A stretch of DNA of 64,000 nucleotides, from the NCBI GenBank assembly GCA_051294375.1, contig CM119263.1, positions 24,529,649-24,593,648 on the forward strand. Reading direction: 5' to 3'. The notes under the pieces were generated by a model. The model made no database searches. It had not been told where the DNA came from and worked only from the letters and a program-made list of their open reading frames with translations. The DNA comes from Paraspadella gotoi (lineage: Eukaryota; Chaetognatha). The position numbers and the translations under genes were made by a program. How positions within the stretch are numbered: position 1 is the stretch's first letter; every line of letters begins with the position of its first letter. Shown here piece by piece: positions 12,808 to 22,245 of the stretch.

Positions 12808-15780
12808 CTGTACATGAAGGGATTTTTCCTTTCTTTTTTCAAATGATCAAACTGTGGCAACAGCCGGGTTGCCTGTGAAGCCCATCGGGATGGGGCATCT
12901 CACAGTTGGCTTTGGGGGCTTCCCGCAGAGACGCCTCCAGTCACTGGCGCGGTTACCCTAGGACGGTCTCGCTTTGCCAACACAGAGGGAAGTCGTTAGG
13001 ACTGTGGATGGAACACTACGCCACAAAACATCCTTTTTTCCTTGGCCCAATATTAGACGAGCATTGAGCATTGCTACTCTCCCCATAGCCTAGAAACACA
13101 ACAAATGAAACATAGCCGGTCAAATGTCATAAAGCAATCCGCCATACTATGCTATGGCCCATAGCAAATCTTATAATCTTATAGCAAATTATAATATGGT
13201 TTGTAACAGCAGATGTACACTAACTAAATGGGTTTGAACTTAAACTGCCACGAATCACCCAGGCCGCCAAACTGGGACTTTACCACATTTCCCCCCCACA
13301 CTCGAACACACTCGACCTTAAGGGCGGAATGCCTGTAATCCAACCAATATGTAAAGCGCGACCCGATCCCCTTGACGTGGACGAGTCCTCGTGGTTGAAT
13401 CTCCAATCGCGGATCGTCTTTAATTTTCTCCTTCGTTTCCTCCGATATTTGAATCATCATTGCTTCCCCCGTGCTCTCCATGCGAGAGGCCAGATTCATG
13501 GTCTCCCCAATGTAAGTGTACTTGGGCACTACGCTGCCCAGGAGACCCGCGACGACGGTGCCCGAGTGAATCCCGAAGCGCATGGGGATCTCCTGATCGG
13601 AGAATCGCACCCAATCAAAATCCTTGACCACTTTCCGCATGAAGAGCGCCAACAGAGCCAGATACGCGTGAGGATTTTCGCTGAGGCGAAGGTCCATCGG
13701 TCTCGTGGATACGATGTACATGTCGCCGATGGTCTCCATCTTGTAGAGCCGTTTGGAGAAGAAGGAGACGACGGTGTCGAAATCGCCGAAGAGTTTGTTC
13801 AGCATCGGAACCAACCGGTCGGTCGGAATCGAACTCGTCAGCGGCGTGATGTTGTAGATCTTCGCGTACAGGATGCTCACGTTATCGAAAGTCACCGACG
13901 GGACGGGCCTGCTCTCGAGGAGCAAGTTGGCCACGTTCTCTGGCAGCATTTCGTTGAGCAAGAACTCCATTTTGTTCTGCTCCTTCCGTATGTCCTCCGT
14001 CTGAACTTTGATCTGCTCCTCCAAGGCCGCGTTGTAGTGCTTGAGTCGGTCCAGGAGGGAATTCTTGGTGCAGCCGAAGACGTCGACGCGTCCCACGACG
14101 TCGAGAACCTTTTTGATAGAGGGGCGTATCTCGGGCCGCTCCGCCCAACATTGCTCCGCCAAATTCATGATTAGGCGGACTTTGTTGGGAACGTTGACGA
14201 GCTTATTGAAGACGGGTCGAAAGACTGGATCGGTGGGTTCCTCGATTTTTTTAATTTTCTGTTCGTCGGTGACTTCGGAATAGCTTCCCGAGTAATACGT
14301 CTCCTCTTGTTGAAACAGCTCGTGGAGGATGATGCCGTAGCTGTACACGTCTCCTGTATTTTTTTGAAATGGGGCACTCGTTTGGCATAATTTCTTGTTT
14401 CAGTATTTTAATTTTTTAGATTTTTGTAATAATAAATATATATATATATGGTTTTATTGATTTTATTTTTTAGTTTTATTTATATTTTTTAATTTATCAC
14501 TTTTTATTTATCTAAAGATAGCAATATCTATCCATAGAGTATTGGTATTGCCATGTCATTCATCACTCCTGTTAGAAATAGACACATAATTTAAAACTTT
14601 AAAAAATCGTACTTTGTAATACTCAGACTTAGAGGAAAATTATTTGAATAATAATATTGTGCAATTCCTCTCGACTTCAGCAACGAGATTTTAAAATCTC
14701 GTTGCTGAAGTCTAAAAAACTTTTCGTTTTACTTCAAATTGAATAATAATATAATAAATAAATAAATGTATAAATAAATAACTAATAAATTCGCTTGGCA
14801 AGAAAGCTAGTAGGGTAAGATTAAAAGGGTATTCAAAATATATATTTACCTTCAAAAGTTCCTTTCGGAAAGGGAACGGGCCTCACGTGTCTGACCCTGA
14901 GAAGCTCGGGCGCAACCCACAGCAATCGTTTGTCGTATCGCTTGGCCACCAATTTCTTCCCGCTTTTCTTCTCTTTCGAGTGAGTCCAATCCTGATCGTC
15001 CAAATCCGCGGGATCCCACCAGGGCGTTTCCAACTGGTGCGGAGCGAATCCGGATAATCGAACCAAGAATCTGCTGTTTATCAAACAGTTCGTCGATCTC
15101 AGTTTTCCGTGAGGAGTTTTCACGTAATTGTGAAGATAATTCAAAGCTTTGGCCACGTCCAAGCTCATGGACAATCGAAAATCGGAATCGGGCTCGTAAG
15201 AAGCGTTGTTGAGAGCGTCCCATATGCTTCCTCTCGGGCAATACTCGGTGATGATGAAGTACGGAGAATGTTCGACGAACACTCCCACGAAGGGAACTAT
15301 GAAATCCGACGAAAACTCTTTGACTTGAGCGATGTCTTTTAATTTTACGATTTCCATGCTTTTCTTCAGCTTTGGCCTCTCCTTTAGAGCCACCTTTTGA
15401 TACATGAATGAATGAATGAATGAATAAAGGAATGAATAAATAAATGAATGAAGAAATGAATGAAGGAATGAATGAATGAAGGAATGAATGAAGGAATGAA
15501 TGAATGAAGGAATGAATGAATGAAGGAATGAATGAAGGAATGAATGAATGAATGAATGAATGAATGAAGGAATGAATGAATGAATGAATGAAGGAATGAA
15601 TGAATGAAAGAATGAATGAATGAATGAATAAATGAATGAATGAATGAATGAAGGAATTATTGAATGAATGAATGAATGATGGAATGAATGAATGAATGAA
15701 TGAATGAATGAATGAATGAATGAATGAATGAATGAATAACATTAAAATATATAATTGTCAAATCATGACTAAATAAACAA

Positions 15781-15842
<62 letters not shown>

Positions 15843-18800
15843 CCGTATCTTTTCAGCGCCAAAGAGTCTCTCTTGCAACAATTCAATTCTTCCCAACGCC
15901 AGTTTCGAAACGATCCTTACCTTGACATTATTGTAAACCGCAGTGGCGACGAAGTCGCCTTCGCCCTCCGGCTGCGGAGAGGCGTTGACCGACATGCTCC
16001 AAGTTTGTCGCTCGAACAAGTCGAGGCCGAGATCCCTCTGGGTCGACTTCGCGCTCTTCGATCGCGGCCAAAAGTTGACCTTTTTGAGGGCGTTGCTCGG
16101 GATGACCCAAACGATTTTCTTGCGTTGGCCCCGTTCACGAAAAATCGAGAGGACGACGACGAAGACGAAGAAGACGACGAGGATCGTCGTCAAGCAATAC
16201 TTCCACGCCGGGCAGTTGGCGTCGCCGATGCCGCAAACCGGTCGGTCGGGCGGCCACTTGGATAGATGGTTGAAAAAGCCTCGACTCTTCCAAAGCGAGA
16301 ACGGGATGGAAGAGTTCACGAGCTGACGGCGGAATGGATGTTGATCGTCCCGAAGGACAGGCAGCATCTTGAAGCGGATGGAGACCCGGAATTCGTCCTC
16401 GAATCTGTCATACGCCATCAGGACGAGATCGTCCACTACGTCTCCGTTACTCGTCACCATCGTCGTCGATTCGTCCTCGTGGGTCGTCACAGTTTTCGTT
16501 TTCAAAGGGTGGGTCCCACTCTCGGATCCGTTATGCTAAACAGCGAAATGACAGGGGAATCTAATCAGGAGATTGATTTGCAACGGATTTAGTTATTTTT
16601 TTTTTGTTTTGTTTTTTTTTGTGACGGTTCAATCATGATTATTGGGTGACCGCGATAAAGACTGGACTTAATAAAGAAAGTACCCAGAATACGTCGAAAA
16701 AACTCATATGTCAACACTAATAATTTATGCGTAATTTTTCAAAGGAAGTTACCGTTGGTGTAAAATAAAAAAAATCTCCCGCAATTTGATGGAACCAAGC
16801 TCCGAATTGAAGGTCGTGACCTGAAAAAAAAAAAAAAAACCAAAAACAAAAACCAAAAAAATAACTGGAACGTTTCGTACGTTAAACTTTTTGGACTTTT
16901 TCTACTAGCGTTAAAAAAACACAATGATGGTAAATAACATCAATAGACAGACAAGACTCAAACATGACAATACCGACATGATGAAAATGAACAACATGAC
17001 TTAGACCTATCTACTCAATTGAATTTACCGTTATACTTTTCCGTGCGCCTCTCTATCTCTAAATCGTACTGGCTCCAAAATAGAGCGAATGCGCAGACGA
17101 AGTTGGCGCTCTCCTGCGCGTACCAGGACCATCCTTCCAAGTTTCCCTTGCGTTTGCTGTACGATCGCGGGTCGTAGGTGACGTGCATAAAGTTTCCGTA
17201 CTTTTCCAAGTGGGCTTGTCGATCCAGGTAATTTGTGTAATTTGTAATGACATACTTCTCCCAGGGGTAGACGATGTTAAGGTTGTCACGTGCGATTAGC
17301 ACGTCGATGAAGACGTACTCTCCGCGATCCATAAAGCCGGCCTCCAAGGCCACGTCGAGGACCATGTCCGTAAAGTTCGGAAATCCGCAGATGAAAATGA
17401 CGCCGTACTCGGCGCCGACGAAATTCCCGTCGAGAAGCGTCCTCTTTATATTTTTATTTAGAGGTTCGTTTAAGGCCGAATTGCTCATTTTCAGCTTGTA
17501 ATTATTTGCCCGAGCGATTTCCCCGGTATCTTTAAAGATTTCTAGGCATTGATTGAAGAAGACGTACTTGTCTTTCACCCGCGCGTACTTCTCCAACTCT
17601 TCCGGAAAGAGAAAAGCGGCCCGGTGCCACTCGAATCTTTTCAGGATGTCGAACACGATCCGGGCCATGTTGTTGTTGCCGGGAAGGAGGTTGAAGCAGC
17701 GGGGGCAGCCGATTGGCTCGTTGGAACGAGGGCGTCCGCAGTCCGGCGTCGAGGATACGAGAATCCCATCGTCGTCGCCGAAATCACGTTAGGGTCGAGG
17801 AGGTTGAGTTCGCGAGCGCCGCCGACTCCACCAGGGGCCAACGACTGGCTGGGATCACTATCTGGCAATTAACACAACCGTCATGTTTTCCGTACCAGGG
17901 ATTCTTGAGGAGACGACCTGCTCGAGGAGGAAGGGGACTGAAGTCTAGAAAAATAAGAAAACTAAGAAACTAAGTTTATAACGAAATAATGATGATTTTT
18001 GTCCCGAATCAGAGATTTTAGCCTAACTCATTTAATTAAAAAAATAAAATAAAATAAATTTAAAGCAGTGCTGACCTTTGGGGCGGGTTGCCAAAGATTC
18101 GGTGAACGTATGCGCTGTCCCAGGTCAAGCAGAGTCTCTTATGATTGACCAAGAGCGTTTTTTCTGTTTGTAAGATAGTATTTCTGGGAGAAGTTGACCG
18201 CGCGGCCGCGCAACTGAACGAGGTTTTTTAGTTGTTGTTAGTTGTTACAACTGCGGTTATAAAAATTTCTAATTTTATGCAAGCTTTAAGTTTAACTTTT
18301 AAAATGGATAAGAGATAAGAGAAGAGAAGAGATTGATAATCTTCTTATAATAATTTATACTATGTGCTATGGGGGCACGAATAAAACGAAACTTGGAAAA
18401 AAACATTATACCATGATCGAAAACAAAAAATTGTCATTGTCTTTTGGCCGGTAAATAAAAAGATTCTTTCTCAAAAGTTATAAAAATATTTAATGCATAC
18501 AAAAATAAATACTTATAAAAGAGGTTGTCTCTACCTGTTTTCCCTACCTATTATTGTTAATATTAATTATTATATCTCTTAGTCTTACATGATGTTTCTT
18601 ATCTGATTTGGGGCAAAAAAAATAGTTCTGGCAAGCAGTTAAAAAGATTGATCCTTATAAAGTAAACCCAGGCTTATGTTGTTGCTGCATAATGTGTATT
18701 AGTAGAAATGGAAAAAGATAAAAAAAGAAGGAAGCTTTTTTTTGACAACTAATTTTCTTTTGTATGGAACTATTGTATTTTTGTCGTTATCTTGTAAGAG

Positions 18801-19594
18801 TGATGGAGGCCTTAAACCACCAAAGCCTGTCCAAAGTCAGGGGCAAGATAGCTTATTTATTAAAATGAATGGATAATTTTTATATTGGTTTGTACCAATT
18901 TCATAAAATTCAGCTCCTTGTATTTTGATGCTAGTGCGGAAGTACAATAAGTATTCCCCGATCTAATACTTAAGGGAGTGGTCTTTTCATACAAATTGAA
19001 ACATTCTTTGAATATTATACCACTTCATTGATAGGGAAGCCAGGTACTCTGGGAGTGAATAAACGAGACTGTGAGAGAGATCTTGATTGAAAGCTTGCAG
19101 GGACCTGCTATGTTCATTATCTTGTAAGAGTGATCGGAGGCCTTAAACCACACAAAGCTGTCCACAAGTCAGGGGCAAGATACCTTAGTTAAATGGAATT
19201 TTTATTAAATGAATGGATAATTTTTATATTGGTTGTACCAATTTCATAAATGAATCACAGCGACAGTAACCGCGACAATTTTATTTTCCATTATAGTTCA
19301 TGGTACTTATTTTAGGAATGCTATTATTAAATGCTAGTATTAAACAAAGAACATGCAGATTTTAAGGAGAAAGAAACGTTTACTCTCACCTCTTCAATGA
19401 TGTAATGAAGGGTAAAAGGATATTTCAGCTCTCGTGTGGCGTAAACTGTGAGCACGGCCAATACTTGATTGTCTTCAACCGATTCATCGCACGCGGTCTC
19501 GTCACCGTGTGTCGTCGTAAGAAAAGCGCCGGCCCGAATGCGAGCCAAAAGCGACGCCGCGGCGAGTAAAACGGGTAATGCCGGTCCGAACANN
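12538..19594 (-). CDS. Receptor-type (membrane) guanylyl cyclase, 8 exons, likely catalytically degenerate
   Basis: Single-pass receptor that in this family converts GTP to cGMP when an extracellular ligand is sensed. Proposed exons on the minus strand, in order: 19594–19390, 18137–18076, 17937–17029, 16820–16753, 16535–15921, 15393–14850, 14353–13284, 12807–12538. Splice phases agree at every junction, with one extra base needed inside exon 3. The product is about 1,250 residues, within the usual range for the family. Domain order is signal peptide, ANF-receptor ligand-binding ectodomain, one membrane helix, kinase-homology domain (HGKLRSTNCL, VAPELLR), coiled linker, class III cyclase domain and an acidic tail. 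An AATAAA lies about 110 bases past the stop. The cyclase domain keeps METIGD and NLASRMES but has Lys for the first metal Asp and Thr for the guanine-recognition Cys. Family assignment is firm; catalytic competence is doubtful. Exon 2 and the exon 7 donor are the least certain parts. Confidence 0.93.
12845..13025 (-). mobile_element. Possible SINE-like insertion in the last intron of the receptor cyclase gene
   Basis: A GC-richer block inside AT-rich intron DNA. On the minus strand it begins GTGGCGTAGTG, close to a Pol III A box; no clear B box is seen. Base composition differs sharply from both flanks. Could be another short transposon fragment. Confidence 0.3.
13284..14353 (-). CDS. Receptor guanylyl cyclase exon 7: end of kinase homology, coiled linker, class III cyclase domain
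   Basis: Acceptor ATACAG|GAGACG. Reads GDVYSYGIILHE, AEQCWAERPEIRPS (end of kinase homology), then the dimerising coiled linker (ALEEQIKVQTEDIRKEQNKM) and LLNEMLPENVA. The cyclase core has ILYAKIYNIT where active enzymes have FSDIVGFT, YKMETIGDMY (second metal Asp kept), GIHSGTVVAGLLG, and KYTYIGETMNLASRMESTG. The exon ends after RFTYWLDYRH. A donor at GTG|GTAAAG gives phase 0 into exon 8; AAG|GTCGAG at 13317 is an alternative in the same phase. Unspliced, the frame stops at 13224–13226. Confidence 0.95.
14673..14712. repeat. Perfect 40-bp palindrome in a receptor cyclase intron
   Basis: GACTTCAGCAACGAGATTTT at 14673–14692 is followed with no spacer by its exact reverse complement. It lies in the intron between the kinase-homology and cyclase exons. 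Confidence 0.9.
14850..15393 (-). CDS. Receptor guanylyl cyclase exon 6: kinase-homology domain
   Basis: Starts VALKERPKLKKS right after the splice, placing the VAxK-type lysine strand next to YNNVK of exon 5. Contains FIITEYCPRGSIWDAL, then HGKLRSTNCLI in place of the catalytic loop and LSGFA in place of DFG, then LLWVAPELLR. Loss of the catalytic Asp in the loop is normal for receptor cyclases, whose kinase domain is regulatory. Donor TTTGAAG|GTAAAT leaves one base, completed by exon 7 to give GDVYSYGIIL. Confidence 0.95.
15403..15738. repeat. (TGAA)n array of about 330 bp, in the intron between cyclase exons 5 and 6
   Basis: Nearly pure TGAATGAA with scattered AAGG and AAAT variants. On the gene's strand it reads (ATTC)n and ends about ten bases before the acceptor of exon 6. 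Confidence 0.95.
15782..15839. repeat. (CT)n in the same intron
   Basis: Uninterrupted CT dinucleotides, GA on the gene's strand. With the TGAA array it makes up most of this 527-bp intron. Confidence 0.95.
15921..16535 (-). CDS. Receptor guanylyl cyclase exon 5: juxtamembrane, transmembrane helix and start of kinase homology
   Basis: Acceptor GCTGTTTAG|CATAAC, donor GTCAAG|GTAAGG (near-perfect), 205 codons in phase 0. It reads the membrane-proximal ectodomain with Cys-containing CGIGDANCPAWKYC, then the single membrane segment LTTILVVFFVFVVVLSIF, then a basic stop-transfer run RERGQRKK. The cytoplasmic part, DLFERQTWSMS followed by GDFVATAVYNNVK, matches the first strands of the kinase-homology domain of receptor guanylyl cyclases. 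Confidence 0.93.
16753..16820 (-). CDS. Receptor guanylyl cyclase exon 4 (68-bp ectodomain exon)
   Basis: A long T tract ending in TTTCAG precedes this short exon, and ACG|GTAACT follows it. With the single G carried from exon 3 it encodes 23 residues, GHDLQFGAWFHQ then IAGDFFYFTPT, and hands over in phase 0 to exon 5. Phase match on both sides and a strong acceptor support it. It falls in the membrane-distal-to-proximal part of the ectodomain. Confidence 0.85.
17029..17937 (-). CDS. Receptor guanylyl cyclase exon 3: ANF-receptor ligand-binding domain, with frame break
   Basis: Acceptor CTTCAG|TCCCC in phase 2 and donor AACG|GTAAAT in phase 1. The second part reads CFNLLPGNNNMARIVFDILK and RFEW, matching the conserved '(F)xRxxPxxxxxAxxxxxxxxxFxW' region of natriuretic-peptide-receptor-like ectodomains. 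The first part reads GCVNCQIVIPASRWPLVESA. The two parts are in different frames. The first runs into TGA at 17786–17784, and the second is open only from 17788 onward because of TAA at 17791–17789. Exon length plus flanking phases equals 3n only if one base is removed, so one extra base near 17786–17791 explains everything. Either an assembly indel or a real disabling mutation. Confidence 0.85.
18076..18137 (-). CDS. Receptor guanylyl cyclase exon 2 (small ectodomain exon)
   Basis: The open reading RLCLTWDSAYVHRIFGNPPQ ends at donor CAAAG|GTCAGC in phase 2 and joins in frame to exon 3. The acceptor ATAAG|AGA is in phase 0, matching exon 1. A stronger-looking acceptor, ACAG, at 18163 would add K-T-L-L-V-N-H-K but needs a different upstream phase, so one more small exon may exist in the 1.2-kb first intron. 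Placed by phase and protein-like composition, not by a diagnostic motif. Confidence 0.55.
18791..19250 (-). mobile_element. Interspersed repeat family, copy 2, with direct terminal repeats (R-interior-R)
   Basis: Two direct copies of a ~115–130-bp repeat (18791–18906 and 19121–19250) flank a ~215-bp interior; the same interior follows R in copy 1. Such a layout suits a small terminal-repeat element or a tandem head-to-tail insertion. The copies differ mainly by single-base indels. Sits in the first intron of the receptor cyclase gene, antisense to copy 1. Confidence 0.75.
19390..19594 (-). CDS. Receptor guanylyl cyclase exon 1: signal peptide and start of ectodomain
   Basis: Reading from the gap edge on the minus strand gives F-G-P-A-L-P-V-L-L-A-A-A-S-L-L-A, a hydrophobic secretion signal, then a soluble stretch ending in the residues LHYIIEE. 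The two bases next to the run of N are TG, so the start ATG probably has its A as the last unsequenced base. With that base the exon encodes exactly 68 codons. The donor is GAAGAG|GTGAGA in phase 0. The start could lie further inside the gap if the signal peptide is longer. Confidence 0.8.
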
Positions 19595-19763
19595 NNNNNN
19601 NNNNNNNNNNNNNNNNNNNNNNNNNNNNNNNNNNNNNNNNNNNNNNNNNNNNNNNNNNNNNNNNNNNNNNNNNNNNNNNNNNNNNNNNNNNNNNNNNNNN
19701 NNNNNNNNNNNNNNNNNNNNNNNNNNNNNNNNNNNNNNNNNNNNNNNNNNNNNNNNNNNNNNN
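19593..19763. other. Assembly gap (N) at the receptor cyclase start codon
   Basis: 171 N. The first base missing from the receptor cyclase coding sequence is here, so its start and 5' UTR are hidden. Confidence 1.
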
Positions 19764-20369
19764 GTCTCCGAGAACGAGCCGTTCTCTAAGATCAGAATCT
19801 ATGTAATCAAAGCTTCGTTACTTCGTTACTTCGTTATCGATTTTTGTCTCGGAGTGGGAGAATAGGGCGGAGGGTAGAGATCGTAAGATAAGAGGAAAGT
19901 TTAAAAAGTAAAAATGGAGAAATAGAGAGGGAGATATGTGGACTCCTTCTCGCTCTCGCTNNNNNNNNNNNNNNNNNNNNNNNNNNNNNNNNNNNNNNNN
20001 NNNNNNNNNNNNNNNNNNNNNNNNNNNNNNNNNNNNNNNNNNNNNNNNNNNNNNNNNNNNNNNNNNNNNNNNNNNNNNNNNNNNNNNNNNNNNNNNNNNN
20101 NNNNNNNNNNNNNNNNNNNNNNNNNNNNNNNNNNNNNNNNNCTAAATTAAAATGAGAAATAAAAAGAATCTGGAACCGAATGACGCGAGTAAAACATCCG
20201 GGGGCGACAAGTATTTAATTGGTTTATCGTCTTCTCCGAAAAAAAACGAAGAGAAAAACGAAAAGATTGAAATTTGAATTTTTATTTTCGGATATGAGAT
20301 TTTCGAGAAAAACAATGGGAAGGGAGAGAGAGAAAAAAAAATTCCATTTTTACGCTTTTTCGCCCTGGA

Positions 20370-20371
20370 AT

Positions 20372-20412
<41 letters not shown>

Positions 20413-20434
20413 AACGACGACGACGACGACGACG
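20370..20434. repeat. (GAC)n
   Basis: About 21 GAC units with one AAC interruption, followed by AAG-rich sequence. Confidence 0.95.
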
Positions 20435-22210
20435 ATGAAAAATAACAAAAAGAAGAAGAAGAAAAAAAAACAAAAGATGGTGAAAACCCGGCCGTCGACG
20501 ACGACGACGAGGTGAACGAAAAATGCAAATGGCGACCCTCATAAAAATTCCAACGGAAAATTAAGACGAAGGAATCTTTTCGGCGAAAAAAGGGAGAAAA
20601 CCGGAAGGGAAGAACGTTAATTCAAATTAAGGGGTCACGACAGTGACAGGCGAGACTCCCGGGAGAGGGGCGACGGAGGTGGCGTGGGGGGTGGGTAGGG
20701 TAGCGGTAGCGGTAGGATAAGAAGAGGCGGGTGAGCGGGTGGAACTCGGGGATTAAGGATCGAAAGGGGAAATGGATTCAAAGGGAGAATAGAGAAAAAT
20801 TAGGCGAAAGGAAAGGAAAGGAAGATCGTTTTAGGTTTTAGTGTAAAGGGGAAAAAAAGGATGGCACGATTCGGGGAAAAGGAGATGGGGGGGGTGGAGT
20901 TACCGCTCCACGGAAAAGCCCTGAGTGTAACAGATGATTTTTTGATGCCGGAACGATGCCAGCAACGCTTTACGCCTCCCGACGCTTAAAGGGGAAAACT
21001 CGACGATCCATAATAATCAAGAGGCGGGACTTTAACCATCTTTAATCTTTGCAAGTTCGGGGTTTCTCCCTGGAGTTGGTTGGGAAAGGGGGACTGTTGG
21101 AGAGGGACTTGGGGAAGAGCCAGGTTTTCCTTATCACCCCATCGACCAATCCATCTCTTTTTATAAGCCTCTGATCATCAACAATATATTTTTAGATCGG
21201 GGTGTGAGTAAAAAAATAAAAAAGTAAAAAAAAATCGGTTTATGAATTATCGACGCCAAAATGGCGGGAGATAGTTTTTGTAACGAAATTTATTAAATAT
21301 GTAATTATTTTGAAATATAATATATAAAGTACCGACGCAGATAGAACAGGCCGTCTCAAAACTGAAGTAAAGTAACGATGTTAAAATTTTTGGAAAAACG
21401 ATAAAAAAATGAGCGTCAATCATCAACCACCAAAAAATGTTTATAAATCGATATTTTGTTCAGTTGTTAAATTAAAATCACAAGTATTTATTTTCGATAG
21501 GCTCGAAGTTACTTTCGAAAATCGAACCAAAGCAATCAAATTTTTTCATAAGTATTTTAATTGTTTATCCGTCATATTTTTATTTTTATCACAATGTTTA
21601 TCACAACGTTACCACTTCACAACCCCCCAATCCCCAAATCATTTCCTTCCATCTCCTTCCATCTCCTTCCATCTCCTTCCATCGCACCCATCCTCGAAAA
21701 CCTCGAGCCGGTCTCCACTCTCGACGCCCAAGACAAAAGACTTCATCATTTTCAATCTCTTTTTTTTTGTGTGTGTGTGTGTGTGTGTGAGGAGTGGAGG
21801 TGTGGGGATGGATGGATGGGTGGGGGAAACTCGAGAGCCGGGTCGGGAAACGACGATGGGCGGGCGCCGACTTGTTAGCTCCGAGACCCCCCTCGCTTCG
21901 AAATTGGGACGGGTAATAAATTTTCTAGGTTGGAAAAAAAAATTGAATTATGGGTAATAATGGTGAAATATAAGGAGTATGAGGATAGAGAGATAAAGAG
22001 GGGGAGAGGGGGNNNNNNNNNNNNNNNNNNNNNNNNNNNNNNNNNNNNNNNNNNNNNNNNNNNNNNNNNNNNNNNNNNNNNNNNNNNNNNNNNNNNNNNN
22101 NNNNNNNNNNNNNNNNNNNNNNNNNNNNNNNNNNNNNNNNNNNNNNNNNNNNNNNNNNNNNNNNNNNNNNNNNNNNNNNNNNNNNNNNNNNNNNNNNNNN
22201 NNNNNNNNNN

Positions 22211-22245
<35 letters not shown>

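Noticed and set aside
13329-14174. 281-codon plus-strand frame
   Set aside because: Antisense shadow of the cyclase exon; composition follows from the GC-rich third positions of the minus-strand gene.
14852-15742. Long minus-strand frame of repeated His-Ser-Phe-Ile
   Set aside because: Out-of-frame reading of the (TGAA)n intron and of the kinase-homology exon; the true frame is the receptor cyclase exon 6.
17641-17868. Frame containing LNLLDPNVISATTMGFSYP, first taken as ectodomain
   Set aside because: Using it would need two frameshifts; a single one-base shift between the other two frames gives a better match to the family pattern and restores exon phase.
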